From assembly GCF_028830055.1 (NCBI RefSeq), contig NZ_CP101655.1:4270769-4334768 (forward strand): a stretch of 64,000 nucleotides of DNA, given 5' to 3'. Made by a program: the position numbers and the translations under genes. The notes below the pieces were generated by a model. The model had not been told where the DNA came from, did not search any database, and saw only the letters and a list, made by a program, of their open reading frames with translations. The first letter of the stretch is position 1, and each line of letters starts with the position of its first letter. Shown in pieces: positions 9,281 through 19,160 of this stretch. Origin of the DNA: Pseudomonas serboccidentalis. GTDB taxonomy: Bacteria > Pseudomonadota > Gammaproteobacteria > Pseudomonadales > Pseudomonadaceae.

Positions 9281-10495
9281 TTGCGCGAAATCGTCCTGAT
9301 TAACATCACGGGAGTCGACCGTCCGGGTCTGACTGCGGCCATTACCGGCGTTCTGGCCCAGGGTGGTGTGAACATCCTCGACATCGGTCAGGCGGTGATC
9401 CACGACACCCTGTCGTTCGGCATCCTGGTCGAGATTCCCGACTCCGAGCAAGGCAAAGCCGTGCTCAAGGACATCCTGTTCAAGGGCTACGAGCTCGACC
9501 AGCAGGTGCGCTTCACCCCGGTGTCCGAAGAGGATTACCAGCAATGGGTGGGCAATCAAGGCAAGAAACGCCACATCGTCACCCTGTTGACCCGCAAAGT
9601 GACCGCCGGCCAATTGCAGGCCGTCAGCTCGATCACCGCCAAATATGGCCTGAACATCGACCATATCGACCGTCTGTCGGGTCGCATGCCGCTGGACACG
9701 CCGGCGGACAAGGGCAAGGGCTGCATCGAGTTCTCCGTGCGGGGCGAAGCGGCTGATCCGCAGGCCCTGCGCGCCGAATTCCTCAGCGTCGCGCAGGAAC
9801 TGAACGTCGACATCGCCTTCCAGGAAGACTCGCTGTTCCGCCGCAACCGGCGTCTGGCGGTGTTCGACATGGACTCGACGCTGATCGAAGCCGAAGTCAT
9901 CGATGAACTGGCCAAGGCGGCCGGTGTGGGCGAGCAAGTTTCGGCCATTACCGAGCGGGCGATGGCCGGCGAACTGGATTTCCGTGCCAGCTTCAAGGAG
10001 CGTCTGGCGCTGCTCAAGGGCCTGGACGTCAGCGTACTGGACTCGATCGGCGCCTCGCTGCGCCTGACCGAAGGCGCGGAAACCCTGTTCGCTGAACTCA
10101 AGCGTCTGGGTTACAAGACCGCGATCCTGTCCGGCGGCTTCACTTACTTCGCCAAGCAGTTGCAGGCCAAGCTCGGCATCGACTACGTGTTCGCCAACGA
10201 ACTGGAAGTGGTCGATGGCAAGTGCACCGGTGTGGCGATCGAGCCGATTGTCGATGCCCAGCGCAAGGCGGATCTGCTGAAAGAGCTGGCGCACAAGGAA
10301 GGCTTGCGTCTGGAGCAGACCATCGCCGTCGGCGACGGCGCGAATGACCTGCCGATGCTGGCGATTGCCGGTCTGGGTGTGGCCTTCCGCGCCAAGCCGC
10401 TGGTCAAGCAGTCGGCCAAGCAGGCGATCTCGACCCTGGGTCTGGATGGTGTGCTGTATCTGCTGGGCTTCCGCGATCGTGACGGGCAGTTGTAA
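9281..10495 (+). CDS. serB: phosphoserine phosphatase
   Basis: A 404-residue protein making L-serine from phosphoserine in the last step of serine biosynthesis. Tandem N-terminal ACT-type domains (about 1-170) precede a HAD phosphatase domain with nucleophile motif VFDMDSTLIEAE, motif II SGGFTYFAKQL and motif III VGDGANDLPML. I chose the TTG start at 9281 (MREIVLINITGVDRP) because this is the usual family N-terminus and GGGG lies 7-10 bases upstream. A TTG at 9266 would add five residues. It is divergent from ahpA. Confidence 0.95.
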   Translation: MREIVLINITGVDRPGLTAAITGVLAQGGVNILDIGQAVIHDTLSFGILVEIPDSEQGKAVLKDILFKGYELDQQVRFTPVSEEDYQQWVGNQGKKRHIVTLLTRKVTAGQLQAVSSITAKYGLNIDHIDRLSGRMPLDTPADKGKGCIEFSVRGEAADPQALRAEFLSVAQELNVDIAFQEDSLFRRNRRLAVFDMDSTLIEAEVIDELAKAAGVGEQVSAITERAMAGELDFRASFKERLALLKGLDVSVLDSIGASLRLTEGAETLFAELKRLGYKTAILSGGFTYFAKQLQAKLGIDYVFANELEVVDGKCTGVAIEPIVDAQRKADLLKELAHKEGLRLEQTIAVGDGANDLPMLAIAGLGVAFRAKPLVKQSAKQAISTLGLDGVLYLLGFRDRDGQL

Positions 10496-10507
10496 TTAAA
10501 GATCAAG

Positions 10508-10579
10508 AGATCGCAGCCTGCGGCAGCTCCTACACAGGAATATGCATTTCCCTGTAGGAGCTGCCGCAGGCTGCGATCT
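10508..10579. repeat. REPIN (GATCGCAGCC family)
   Basis: Inverted pair of a 27-bp REP beginning AGATCGCAGCCTGCGGCAGC, arms 10508-10534 and 10553-10579, 18-base spacer. It sits between the convergent ends of serB and the next gene. Confidence 0.9.
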
Positions 10580-10585
10580 TTTGTA

Positions 10586-12340
10586 TCAAAGCGACTTCCA
10601 CAACGAATCGAAATCCTCTTCGCTCCCGCCATTCTGCGCGGCCTCCAGCGAGCGATAGGCAAACTGATTGAAACTGTGCGTGCTCGACACCCGTCGATCC
10701 AGACCGGCGCGGTGTTCTTCGCCGTGGGTGTTGATCAGCACTTTATTGCCTTCCTGAAATGGCAGGCGCGGGGCGAGCAAGGTTGCGGGCAAGTCGATGG
10801 CGCTCACCTCGGGCAATAACAGGCCGCGCAAATAGTGGCTGTGCTCGTCCCGCGAGCGCACCAGTTGCAAGCCGCAGGGCTCGGCGTGCGGCGCCACCAG
10901 TTCAATGCCCATTTGCGGTCCGCTGCCGCGTACCTGACGAATCCAGCGGACCACCGCAATGCTCCAGCCCTGATTCGAGCTGTCCTGAATCCCGACCATC
11001 TCCCCGGCCTGCAACTCGGCGGGCACTTCGCTCGGCCATCCCAGGCAATAACCGCCGGGGCTGTGGTTGATCACCGGCAACGTATAGGTCGGGTAGTGCG
11101 GCGTGTGGTCGGTTGTGCTTTCGTCTTCGCCGATATGGTCGTACTGGATTTCTTCGTAGGGCAGAAACTCATCGGCCTTGCTTTGCGGGGCCGCGTCGAA
11201 GGCCTGGCTCCAACTGTCCTTTTCGCCCTTGACCACGGCGCTGCTGAAGTTCGCCGCGCGGGCGCCGGGATGCTTGAGCAGTTCGCTGAAGGTTCGCTCG
11301 CCGGCCAGATAGAAGTGCAGGGCGCTCATGCCCACGCATACGGTGAGGTTGCCTTGGCCGGCGGTGCGCTGAAAACTGCGCTCGGCGGCCTGGCCCCAAC
11401 TGGCGTGCACATGTTGCAGGGTGTCGAGGCTCAGTCCTGTCGGAACGGGGAGTGGCGTCGACGTATCCTGATGCAGTAAATGCGCTTCGATGACATTGAC
11501 CAGCGGCTGTGGATTGAAGCCGAGCAGTGCGCCCTGTTGTTCTTTACGAAACATGCTGCGGTAGCGCGGGCCGGTGTCCAGTTCGGCGCTGATGGCGAAC
11601 AGGCCGTCGTTCGGGCTGCCGGGATGCAGCTTGAGCAGGGCGCTCCACGGCTCCAGCACTTCGGCCAGCCGGGCGATCTGGTTCTGCCGCAGTTGGTTGC
11701 AACGGGCGCTGCCCAGCAGCAGGGCGGCAATGTAGGTCTGCTCCAGGCTCAGTTCTGTGATCAGGCTCGCCAGATCGTCATGCACCCGGCGCTGTTGCAG
11801 CTGCAATTCGCAGGCGCAGCGATACAACTGATGCAGCTCGAACCACAGCTGTTCCGGTGCCGGGCTATACAGCTGCGAGGCCCGCAGCAGTTGCCCCTTG
11901 AGCGCATGCGCGGCCCGCTGCAGGGCCTGACTGAGCAGCGCCGCTCGATCCTTGTGGTACTTGGGTGCGATGCGCAGAATGATCTGTTTGTAGCCGATGG
12001 CCAGCTGACTTTGCAGGGCCTGACAGAGGTTGCTGATCTTGCGCGAACGGTCGTCGAGCATGATCGCCTGATGCAGGAAGTGTCGCTCCAGATGCTGGCA
12101 GACGAAATACACCTCGGGGCGCAGCAACTCCAGCAGTTGCAGGCGATTGTCGCTGGGGGTGAGCAGCTGATTGAGTTCGCCCAGGCCTTGGTACAACTGG
12201 CGGGCGGTTTCGCCGATGTTGGCCTTGGGCAGGCCGGCGATCCAGCGCTTGAGGTCGCGCGGGGTGGCTTCGCAGAACGACAGGCGCGACTGCGTTGGAG
12301 TCGGGGCGCTTAGCGGCGGTGAGGAGATGGTCTGGCTCAT
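10586..12340 (-). CDS. conserved protein with C-terminal PilZ-like domain (PA4958-type)
   Basis: A 584-residue cytoplasmic protein of unknown function, in the place of PA4958 next to psd. The first ~340 residues are mostly helical and Leu/Gln rich. The C-terminal part carries VINHSPGGYCLGW, matching the [D/N]xSxxG half of the c-di-GMP-binding PilZ signature, followed by strands (GEMVGIQD, SIAVVRWIRQV, MGIELVAP) that fit a PilZ barrel. I see no RxxxR motif in the expected place before it, so binding is uncertain. The start giving MSQTISSPPL was chosen; other ATG codons lie up to 12 bases upstream. Confidence 0.7.
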   Translation of the reverse strand: MSQTISSPPLSAPTPTQSRLSFCEATPRDLKRWIAGLPKANIGETARQLYQGLGELNQLLTPSDNRLQLLELLRPEVYFVCQHLERHFLHQAIMLDDRSRKISNLCQALQSQLAIGYKQIILRIAPKYHKDRAALLSQALQRAAHALKGQLLRASQLYSPAPEQLWFELHQLYRCACELQLQQRRVHDDLASLITELSLEQTYIAALLLGSARCNQLRQNQIARLAEVLEPWSALLKLHPGSPNDGLFAISAELDTGPRYRSMFRKEQQGALLGFNPQPLVNVIEAHLLHQDTSTPLPVPTGLSLDTLQHVHASWGQAAERSFQRTAGQGNLTVCVGMSALHFYLAGERTFSELLKHPGARAANFSSAVVKGEKDSWSQAFDAAPQSKADEFLPYEEIQYDHIGEDESTTDHTPHYPTYTLPVINHSPGGYCLGWPSEVPAELQAGEMVGIQDSSNQGWSIAVVRWIRQVRGSGPQMGIELVAPHAEPCGLQLVRSRDEHSHYLRGLLLPEVSAIDLPATLLAPRLPFQEGNKVLINTHGEEHRAGLDRRVSSTHSFNQFAYRSLEAAQNGGSEEDFDSLWKSL

Positions 12341-12388
12341 GCCAAAAACCATAGCAGCAAAAATCGGGGTCTGTCGCAACGGCGAACC

Positions 12389-12471
12389 TGTAGGAGCTGC
12401 CGCAGGCTGCGATCTTTTGATTTTTTTTACAAACCAAGATCAAAAGATCGCAGCCTGCGGCAGCTCCTACA
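12389..12471. repeat. REPIN (GATCGCAGCC family)
   Basis: Inverted pair, arms 12389-12415 and 12445-12471, with an A/T-rich 29-base spacer containing a long T-run. It lies only about 50 bases upstream of the PilZ-like gene start. Confidence 0.9.
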
Positions 12472-12514
12472 GGGATATCGACAATCAGGGGAGTCCGAGG
12501 CGGTCGATCGGGAA

Positions 12515-13375
12515 TCAGGCTGTTGGCAGTGCCAGGCCCTGGCCCATCTGCACGGGTGAACCGGCGACCAGTTCTTCAGCCCATTTCACCTGATCCGGCC
12601 CGAACAGCACGATCGCGGTCGAACCCAGCTTGAAGCGCCCCAGTTCGGCGCCTTTTTCCAGATGAATCGGCGCACGGGCAGCTTCGTCGTAGCGGAAGGT
12701 TTTCAGTTCGCGCTTCGGTGGCGTGACCAGCCCGGCCCACACGGTTTCGATCGAGGCGACGATCATCGCGCCGACCAGCACCACGGCCATCGGCCCGCGC
12801 TCGGTGTCGAAGATGCAGGCCACACGCTCGTTGCGGGCGAACAGCTCCGGGACGTTTTCCGCGGTGGTCTGGTTGACCGAGAAGATCCGGCCCGGGATGT
12901 AGACCATCTCGCGCAGGGTGCCGGCCAGCGGCATGTGCACGCGGTGGTAATCCTTCGGCGACAGGTAAATGGTGGCGAAGTCGCCGCCCATGAACGGCGC
13001 GGCATTCGCCGCGTCACCGCCGAGCAGCTCGAGCACGCTGAAGCTGTGGCCCTTGGCCTGGAACACCCGCCCGTGTTCGATCGGGCCGAGCTGGCTGACC
13101 GCACCATCCGCCGGGCTGAGGATCGCGCCCGGGGTTTCGTCCAGTGGACGTGCGCCGTCTTTCAGGGCGCGGGTGAAGAAAGCGTTGAAGTGCTCGTAGG
13201 CAGTCAGGTCTTCGACCAGCGCTTGCGACATGTCCACCTGATAGCGCTTGGCGAACCATTGGGTGAAGGCATTCTTGAACCAGCGCACGCGGCACTCGGC
13301 AACGCAGCCGGCCAGACGCGACAGCAGGTGATGAGGCAGCAGGTACTGGCTGAGGATAAACAGACGCTCTTTCAT
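12515..13375 (-). CDS. psd: phosphatidylserine decarboxylase proenzyme
   Basis: A 286-residue membrane enzyme that decarboxylates phosphatidylserine to phosphatidylethanolamine. The self-cleavage site LGST is visible near residue 250 ([12 protein letters not shown]); cleavage before the Ser creates the pyruvoyl cofactor. Other family motifs are [12 protein letters not shown] and the [11 protein letters not shown] region with a conserved Asp, and the HRVHMPLAG segment. The ATG overlaps the rhdA stop by one base, so the two genes are translationally coupled. Confidence 0.97.
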   Translation of the reverse strand: MKERLFILSQYLLPHHLLSRLAGCVAECRVRWFKNAFTQWFAKRYQVDMSQALVEDLTAYEHFNAFFTRALKDGARPLDETPGAILSPADGAVSQLGPIEHGRVFQAKGHSFSVLELLGGDAANAAPFMGGDFATIYLSPKDYHRVHMPLAGTLREMVYIPGRIFSVNQTTAENVPELFARNERVACIFDTERGPMAVVLVGAMIVASIETVWAGLVTPPKRELKTFRYDEAARAPIHLEKGAELGRFKLGSTAIVLFGPDQVKWAEELVAGSPVQMGQGLALPTA

Positions 13376-14208
13376 TAGTTGTCCTTAGAACCTTGAATCT
13401 CGACAGGCGTGTCAGGGTGGTTGCCCCATTCGCCCCAGGAACCGGCGTAGCCCTTGACCCGCGGATAACCGAGGGACTTGGCCACCAGATAAGTGAAGCC
13501 CGACCGGTGATGGGTCTGGCAGTGGGTAATGATTTCTTTGTCTTTGGTGATCCCGAGGTCTTCGAGGATCTGCGGCATGTCGGTGCGAATGCGCAGCTGA
13601 CGCGCCTTGTCCATGCCGGCGGTCCACTCGAAGTTGACCGCGCCCGGAATGTGTCCGCCTTTGGCGGCGAGCACCTTCTCGCCGGAGTATTCCAGCGGCC
13701 CACGGGCATCCCAGATCGCCAGATCGGCGGCGCCGAGACGGCTTTGCAGGTATTCGCGCGTGGCGGTCGGTTCTTCGTGCAGGGTCAGCGCCACCGGGCC
13801 GCCCACCGCCGGCGGAACCTGGATCGACATTGGCATGCCCGCTGCCAGCCACGCTGGCAGGCCGCCGTCGACGTAGTGGTACTTGTCGTGATCGATCACG
13901 TCGAGCAGCCAGATGAAACGCCCGGCCCAGCCGCCGCCCTCGTCATCGTAGACCACGTAGACCGCGTCCTGACGATGCCCCAGCTCACCGAACAGGGCTT
14001 CCAGATCGGCCTTGGCCGGCAACAATCCCGGCGCCGGCGGCTGGCCGAGCTGGGTGCGCTTCGGATCGACAAAACGTGCGCCGGGAAGGTGACCTTCGGC
14101 ATAACGGGCAGGGCTGGTCAGATCCACCAGAATCAGTTCAGGGGAATCGAGGCGCGGGAGCAGGTCGCTCGGCTCGATGACGAGCGGCAAGCCAGAGAAG
14201 TCAGACAT
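13375..14208 (-). CDS. rhdA: thiosulfate/3-mercaptopyruvate sulfurtransferase (rhodanese)
   Basis: A 277-residue tandem-rhodanese protein. The N-terminal rhodanese domain is inactive and the C-terminal domain carries the persulfide Cys in the loop [10 protein letters not shown]. That loop matches Azotobacter RhdA rather than the CRKGV loop of eukaryotic rhodanese. The start giving [13 protein letters not shown] has a short Shine-Dalgarno-like GGAGACCTC before it; a start six codons upstream looks unlikely. It forms an operon with psd, an arrangement conserved in pseudomonads. Confidence 0.93.
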   Translation of the reverse strand: MSDFSGLPLVIEPSDLLPRLDSPELILVDLTSPARYAEGHLPGARFVDPKRTQLGQPPAPGLLPAKADLEALFGELGHRQDAVYVVYDDEGGGWAGRFIWLLDVIDHDKYHYVDGGLPAWLAAGMPMSIQVPPAVGGPVALTLHEEPTATREYLQSRLGAADLAIWDARGPLEYSGEKVLAAKGGHIPGAVNFEWTAGMDKARQLRIRTDMPQILEDLGITKDKEIITHCQTHHRSGFTYLVAKSLGYPRVKGYAGSWGEWGNHPDTPVEIQGSKDN

Positions 14209-14250
14209 GTGAGGTCTCCAGAGCACAAAGGGGGGGATTGTAGCGCAGCC

Positions 14251-15789
14251 TCATCGGCCACGGCTGCTAAAGCTGTGCAGGGCTTTTTCGATGCACTGTG
14301 CGGTTTTGCCGAAAGCCTGCACGGTGATGTCGGCAAATGGCCCGCCGCCCTGGTCGGCCACGACGATCATGATCACCCGGCCGTTATTGACCAGCGAACG
14401 CAGGAACAGATGATCGCCGCGAAACAGCGAACGCAGGCCCGACGGCAATAACGCGGAGAATTGTGCGTTGTTCTCGGGGGTGATCCGCACCTGTGCCTGC
14501 TGTGCGAGCAACCGTTGCAGGACTTTGCTCTGACTGACGACAAAGTTCAGCGCGGCGGCTTCTTTCGGCAGGCCAAAAGTCTGGTGCACGCGCAGATTGG
14601 ACTGCGTGCGATCGGCCATCAGAATCATCACCCGACGCATGCCGCTGGCGACCAGGGCATCGCGGGCGGCAACGGTCAGGCTCATGGCGTTGGTGAATCG
14701 GCTCGGCTCGGCCAGCAGTTCAGCGCACTGACGGCGCCATTGAGTCAGATCCTCGGCACTCGGCGCGGCCGCCGGGAGCATTCCGGCGGGCAGGCGATGG
14801 GTGCCCCACGGCCACAATAATGAAACGGCCGGGTGCCACAGATCGGGCATGGCATGCTGGCGCGCACTGTTGGCGGCCTGCTGGTGCAACTGCTGCTGCA
14901 CCTCGTCCATCGAAATCTGCAGATAAAGGCTGGTCAGGTACTGCCAGCGTTCGCTGTGCGGACTGTCCCAGGCCTGTTGCGCCGATAGCGCCAGACCGTT
15001 GGCCAGCAGCACGGTATTGGCCGGCTGATTGAGCCAGCGGCGCAAGGTCGGATCGTCGTCAAGGCGATTCTGCTGGCGCAGCGGATGTTCGCTGTCGCGG
15101 GCGATGCGCAGCACTTTCACCAGTTCGCGCTGTTCGCTGAGCAGCAACTTATAGCCTTGCTGCACCCAGATCGGCAGGTGCCAGATTTGCACCAGTGCCT
15201 GGGCGATCTTCAGCAGACGTACGCCAAACAATTGCTTCTCGACCACCGGGGCCGATTCGCCCTTGTGGATAACCCGCAACTCCCACTCTTCGAGCAGCTC
15301 GGGATACGTCAGCGCCAGCGGCCATAACGGCGAGAGAAACAACAGGCTGCCCCAATGAATGTCCTGCCACAGTCGCGCCAGGCGACTGGCGAAAAAACCG
15401 TTGGCCTGTTGCGTGGCGTGCTGGCTGATCATTTGCAGTTGGCGCAGGGCCTTGGGGATCTGCATCTGCGGCTCGACGGGCAAACGGGCGAGCAATTCTT
15501 CGGTGCGCGCCAGGCCCAGACGGTTGATCGCCACCTCGAGATTTTCCGCCGGTGCGGCCATGGTGCCATGGGTGTGACGATTGGCCTCACGGATGACGCT
15601 CAAGGCCAGTGCCGGGCTGTCCTGCATCAGGTCGGCGATGTCGCGCAGCGAGCTGCGGTTGTCACGAATCGCGCGGCACACTTTGTCGTGAGCCTCTTGC
15701 GGCACGGGCAGGCGCACGCCATCGAGCAACTTTACCCAGCCATCGAGGGTGGTCGGTTTTGCATGTGGGACGTTCGTTTCATTAGCCAT
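14251..15789 (-). CDS. HDOD domain protein with C-terminal GAF-like region
   Basis: A 512-residue protein in the PA4955 position. The N-terminal half (about residues 15-250) has the HDOD fold typical of signalling proteins, including LPVPQEAHDKVCRAI and a DIADLMQDSPALALSVIREAN helix. The C-terminal part (about 345-505) resembles a GAF-like sensor domain. It is divergent from motA, and its last codons lie 42 bases upstream of rhdA. It probably belongs to signal transduction, but no partner is evident. Confidence 0.8.
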   Translation of the reverse strand: MANETNVPHAKPTTLDGWVKLLDGVRLPVPQEAHDKVCRAIRDNRSSLRDIADLMQDSPALALSVIREANRHTHGTMAAPAENLEVAINRLGLARTEELLARLPVEPQMQIPKALRQLQMISQHATQQANGFFASRLARLWQDIHWGSLLFLSPLWPLALTYPELLEEWELRVIHKGESAPVVEKQLFGVRLLKIAQALVQIWHLPIWVQQGYKLLLSEQRELVKVLRIARDSEHPLRQQNRLDDDPTLRRWLNQPANTVLLANGLALSAQQAWDSPHSERWQYLTSLYLQISMDEVQQQLHQQAANSARQHAMPDLWHPAVSLLWPWGTHRLPAGMLPAAAPSAEDLTQWRRQCAELLAEPSRFTNAMSLTVAARDALVASGMRRVMILMADRTQSNLRVHQTFGLPKEAAALNFVVSQSKVLQRLLAQQAQVRITPENNAQFSALLPSGLRSLFRGDHLFLRSLVNNGRVIMIVVADQGGGPFADITVQAFGKTAQCIEKALHSFSSRGR

Positions 15790-15860
15790 GTCTGGACGAG
15801 ATCTTCACTGACTGTAGACGCGCCCGGCATGGGCTAAATTGGCTTTTCGCCTGAACTGGC

Positions 15861-15887
15861 TATAGTCTGGCGCAGTTTTGCCGATAA
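15861..15887 (+). promoter_or_regulatory. FliA (sigma-28) promoter of motAB
   Basis: An exact GCCGATAA -10 element at 15880-15887, preceded after 15 bases by TATA (consensus TAAA) at 15861. Element and spacing fit the flagellar sigma factor FliA. The ATG of motA lies 69 bases beyond the -10 element. Confidence 0.85.
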
Positions 15888-15955
15888 GTAGAAGAAGAGA
15901 TTTTTTAACTTCCGAATATGACCTTGAACCCGACTTAAATAAGTACTTTCTACCT

Positions 15956-16807
15956 ATGGCTAAAATTATCGGCATCATCGTCGTATTCGCGAGCGTGCTC
16001 GGCGGATACGTGCTCTCCCACGGCAAAATTGCCGCCCTGATCCAGCCCTTCGAGGTGATGATCATCGGTGGTGCGGCCCTCGGTGCATTCCTGCAGGCCA
16101 ACCCCGGTTACATGACGATGCACGTGCTCAAGAAGTCCCTGAGCATGTTCAGTTCGCGTTTCAGCCACACGTTCTATCTGGAAGTGCTGGGCCTGATCTA
16201 CGAGATCCTCAACAAGAGCCGCCGCGAAGGCATGATGGCCATCGAAGGCGACATCGAAGACGCCGCCGCGAGCCCAATCTTCGCCAAGTACCCGGCCGTG
16301 CTCAAAGACGAACGCATGACCGCGTTCATCTGCGATTACCTGCGCATCATGTCCTCCGGCAACATGGCGCCGCATGAGCTGGAAGGCCTGTTCGACATGG
16401 AACTCTATAGCCTCAAGGAAGACCTCGAGCACCCGTCCCACGCGGTGAACGGCATCGCCGACGCCATGCCCGGTTTCGGTATCGTCGCGGCGGTACTGGG
16501 TATCGTGGTGACCATGGCCTCGCTGGGTGAAGGTGATCAGAAATCCATCGGCCTGCACGTCGGTGCGGCATTGGTCGGTACCTTCTTCGGTATTCTCGCG
16601 GCCTACGGCTTCTTCGGTCCGTTGGCCCACTCCCTGGCCCACGATGCCAAGGAAGAGCTGAACGTTTACGAGGCCATCAAGGCTTCGCTGGTGGCTTCGG
16701 CTTCCGGCATGCCGCCATCGCTGGCCGTGGAGTTCGGGCGCAAGGTTCTGTACCCGGCGCACCGTCCAAGCTTTGCCGAGCTGGAACAAGCCGTTCGCGG
16801 TCGTTAA
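15956..16807 (+). CDS. motA: flagellar motor stator protein MotA
   Basis: A 283-residue inner-membrane protein with four transmembrane segments that forms the proton-driven stator with MotB. The start giving MAKIIGIIVVFASVLGGYVL gives the standard length. The cytoplasmic loop between TM2 and TM3 contains the charged region that contacts FliG, and the segment PGFGIVAAVLGIVVTM is the conserved TM3. It is expressed from a FliA promoter and sits 3 bases upstream of motB. The long form (283 aa) is the E. coli-like MotA class. Confidence 0.97.
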   Translation: MAKIIGIIVVFASVLGGYVLSHGKIAALIQPFEVMIIGGAALGAFLQANPGYMTMHVLKKSLSMFSSRFSHTFYLEVLGLIYEILNKSRREGMMAIEGDIEDAAASPIFAKYPAVLKDERMTAFICDYLRIMSSGNMAPHELEGLFDMELYSLKEDLEHPSHAVNGIADAMPGFGIVAAVLGIVVTMASLGEGDQKSIGLHVGAALVGTFFGILAAYGFFGPLAHSLAHDAKEELNVYEAIKASLVASASGMPPSLAVEFGRKVLYPAHRPSFAELEQAVRGR

Positions 16808-16810
16808 GCC

Positions 16811-17887
16811 ATGGAAAATAATCAGCCGATAATCATCAAGCGCGTCAAGCGCATAGCCGGCGGGCATCACGGCGGGGCGTGGAAAATTGCCTTCGCCGAC
16901 TTCGCCACGGCGATGATGGCGTTCTTCCTGGTGCTGTGGCTGCTGTCCACGGCAACGCCGGAGCAGAAGATCGCCATCGCCGGCTACTTCAAGGACCCGG
17001 TCGGCTTCTCCGAAAGCGGCACGCCGTACATCATCGATCTGGGCGGCACGCCGACCCTCGCGCCGGAAAACACCCTCAACCCCGAGGTGAAGTCGCAGCC
17101 GCAACCGGACAAGGTTACGGTCGACACCGAGCAGGTCGAAGGCATGGCCGAACAGGTCGAGAAAGAACGCCTGGAGCTGTTGCTGCAAGAACTGCAGAAC
17201 AAGGTCGACGAGAACCCGCAGTTGCAGAAGTTCAAGGATCAGATTCTGTTCGAGATCACCCCGAACGGCTTGCGCATTCAGATCATGGACGCCGAAAACC
17301 GGCCGATGTTCGACTCGGGCTCGGCACGTCTGAAGCCGTACTTCGAAGACATCCTGCTGGCGATGGCTGACACCATCAAAGCGGTGCCGAACAAGATCAG
17401 CATCAGCGGCCACACCGATGCCAAGCCGTACACCGGCACCGGCGATTTCGGTAACTGGGAGCTCTCGGCCAACCGTGCCAACGCCGCCCGGCGTGCGCTG
17501 GTGGCGGGCAGCTATCCGGACGGGCAAGTGGCGCGCGTGGTGGGTTATGCCTCGTCGGCGCTGTTCGACAAGGAAAACCCGTTCAACCCGGTCAACCGCC
17601 GCATCGACATCGTGGTGTTGACCAAGAAAGCCCAGGCGGCCATTGAAGGTTCGCAAGGTGCTGATCCGGCCAAGCCTGCGGTGGAAGGTGAGAATGGTGC
17701 TGCCCCGGCAACGCCGGTCGATCCGAACGCGCTGCCGGCGGATCAGCAACCGGTGCCTGCGCACGAACTGCGCGAACGCTTGAACCTGTTCGACGACGCG
17801 CCACCCAAACCGGCCACGCCGGCAAGTGCGCCGCCGGCACCCACAGCACCACCGGCCACTGCACCGGCTGTCGCGCCGAAGCAGTAA
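16811..17887 (+). CDS. motB: flagellar motor stator protein MotB
   Basis: A 358-residue protein with one N-terminal transmembrane helix carrying the proton-accepting Asp at residue 30 (FADFATAMM). An OmpA-like peptidoglycan-binding domain follows (about 150-275), with SGHTDAKPY and NRRIDIVVL motifs. The C-terminal ~80 residues are Ala/Pro rich and probably disordered. It anchors the stator to the cell wall. A strong hairpin terminator follows the stop by 9 bases. Confidence 0.97.
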   Translation: MENNQPIIIKRVKRIAGGHHGGAWKIAFADFATAMMAFFLVLWLLSTATPEQKIAIAGYFKDPVGFSESGTPYIIDLGGTPTLAPENTLNPEVKSQPQPDKVTVDTEQVEGMAEQVEKERLELLLQELQNKVDENPQLQKFKDQILFEITPNGLRIQIMDAENRPMFDSGSARLKPYFEDILLAMADTIKAVPNKISISGHTDAKPYTGTGDFGNWELSANRANAARRALVAGSYPDGQVARVVGYASSALFDKENPFNPVNRRIDIVVLTKKAQAAIEGSQGADPAKPAVEGENGAAPATPVDPNALPADQQPVPAHELRERLNLFDDAPPKPATPASAPPAPTAPPATAPAVAPKQ

Positions 17888-17894
17888 CCGACAA

Positions 17895-17921
17895 AAAGCC
17901 ACGGTCACCGTGGCTTTTTGG
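17895..17921 (+). terminator. intrinsic terminator of motAB
   Basis: Stem AGCCACGG / CCGTGGCT with a 3-base TCA loop, flanked by A5 upstream and T5 downstream, so it can act in both directions. Confidence 0.85.
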
Positions 17922-17977
17922 TTTCTGCCTGCGTCGCAATGAGCAGTCGCAGTTATCGCAATCACGGAAGATCAGTT

Positions 17978-19111
17978 ATGGAAAGACTCAAAGCCTATTT
18001 TCAACGGCACGGGAACGCACCCTTCAAATTTGGTGAGGGGCGGGTCAGTGGCTATATTTCAGCCACCCTCGGGCTGTTGAGCCTGCTGGCGGTGCTCTGC
18101 TTCCTGTTTCCTGAATGGCTGACCACCGCCGAACTGCGCAAGGTCTATGACGAGCAGTTCGCGCGCACCACGCTGTTGCTCGGGCTGGTGCTGTCGTTCA
18201 GCCTCGGCACCCTGAACATCCTGCTCAACAAGCGCAAGCGCCTGGGGATTACCGGGCTGGTCGCATCGGGGCTGGCGGTGTTCCTCGGCGGCACCAACGT
18301 GCAAGTCAGCGAAATCGGGCAGACCCCGTACTCGCTGGGACTGGACTGGTTCGTCCTGGCGCTGCTGGTGTCGGCGATCGTGTTTATTCCGCTGGAAAAA
18401 CTCTATTCCAAGGATCCCGAGCAAAACATCCTGCGCCCGCACTGGCGCACCGACCTGACCTATTTTTTCGTCAGCCACATGCTGGTGCAGTTCATCCTGA
18501 TTTTCATCACCGCCTCGTCGGGTTACATCGCCGGCTGGGCGGTATCGCCGGGGTTGCAGGCCAGCGTCCAAAGTCTGCCGCTGGTGGTGCAGTTCCTGCT
18601 CGCGGTGCTGGTGGCGGATCTCGGCCAGTATTGGCTGCATCGTCTCTATCATGTGGTGCCATTTCTGTGGCGCATCCACGCGGTGCATCACTCCAGCACC
18701 CACATGGACTGGCTTGCCGGTTCGCGCGTGCACTTCATCGAAATCCTGCTGACCCGCACCGGCGTTCTGGTGCCGCTGATGCTGCTGGGGTTCGCGCCTC
18801 AGGCGTTGAATGCCTACGTGATTCTGGTCGGCGTCCAGGCCGTGCTGGCCCATGCCAATGTACGCATCAACGGCGGCTGGCTGAACTACCTGATCGTCCT
18901 GCCGCGTTATCACCACTGGCACCATGCCCGGCACAAGGACTACATCTACAAGAACTACGCGATTCACACGCCGTTGGTGGACATGCTGTTCGGCACGTTC
19001 AAGCTGCCGCCAAAAGAGTGGCCGGTGCGTTATGGCGTGTTTGGCAAGGAGCTGCCGGGCGGGATCGTGCGTCAGCATCTGTATGCGTTTCAGAAGCCCG
19101 AGCCGAAGTAG
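17978..19111 (+). CDS. sterol desaturase / fatty acid hydroxylase superfamily protein
   Basis: A 377-residue integral membrane protein with at least five hydrophobic segments. It carries the diiron histidine clusters of the fatty acid hydroxylase superfamily: HRLYH, HAVHH, and a third cluster HHWHHARH near residue 315. Such enzymes use O2 and Fe to hydroxylate or desaturate lipids; the substrate here is unknown. The start at MERLKAYF has GGAAG upstream. It lies between motB and rsgA, which are adjacent in P. aeruginosa, so it belongs to the accessory insert with the TIR-caspase operon. Confidence 0.85.
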   Translation: MERLKAYFQRHGNAPFKFGEGRVSGYISATLGLLSLLAVLCFLFPEWLTTAELRKVYDEQFARTTLLLGLVLSFSLGTLNILLNKRKRLGITGLVASGLAVFLGGTNVQVSEIGQTPYSLGLDWFVLALLVSAIVFIPLEKLYSKDPEQNILRPHWRTDLTYFFVSHMLVQFILIFITASSGYIAGWAVSPGLQASVQSLPLVVQFLLAVLVADLGQYWLHRLYHVVPFLWRIHAVHHSSTHMDWLAGSRVHFIEILLTRTGVLVPLMLLGFAPQALNAYVILVGVQAVLAHANVRINGGWLNYLIVLPRYHHWHHARHKDYIYKNYAIHTPLVDMLFGTFKLPPKEWPVRYGVFGKELPGGIVRQHLYAFQKPEPK

Positions 19112-19123
19112 GGCAGCTGGACA

Positions 19124-19153
19124 CAAAAAGCCCCGAATGTTCGGGGCTTTTTT
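19124..19153. terminator. bidirectional terminator between convergent genes
   Basis: Stem AAGCCCCGAA / TTCGGGGCTT with a short loop and T-runs on both strands. It serves the desaturase gene on the plus strand and the TIR-caspase operon on the minus strand. Confidence 0.85.
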
Positions 19154-19160
19154 GTGCGCG

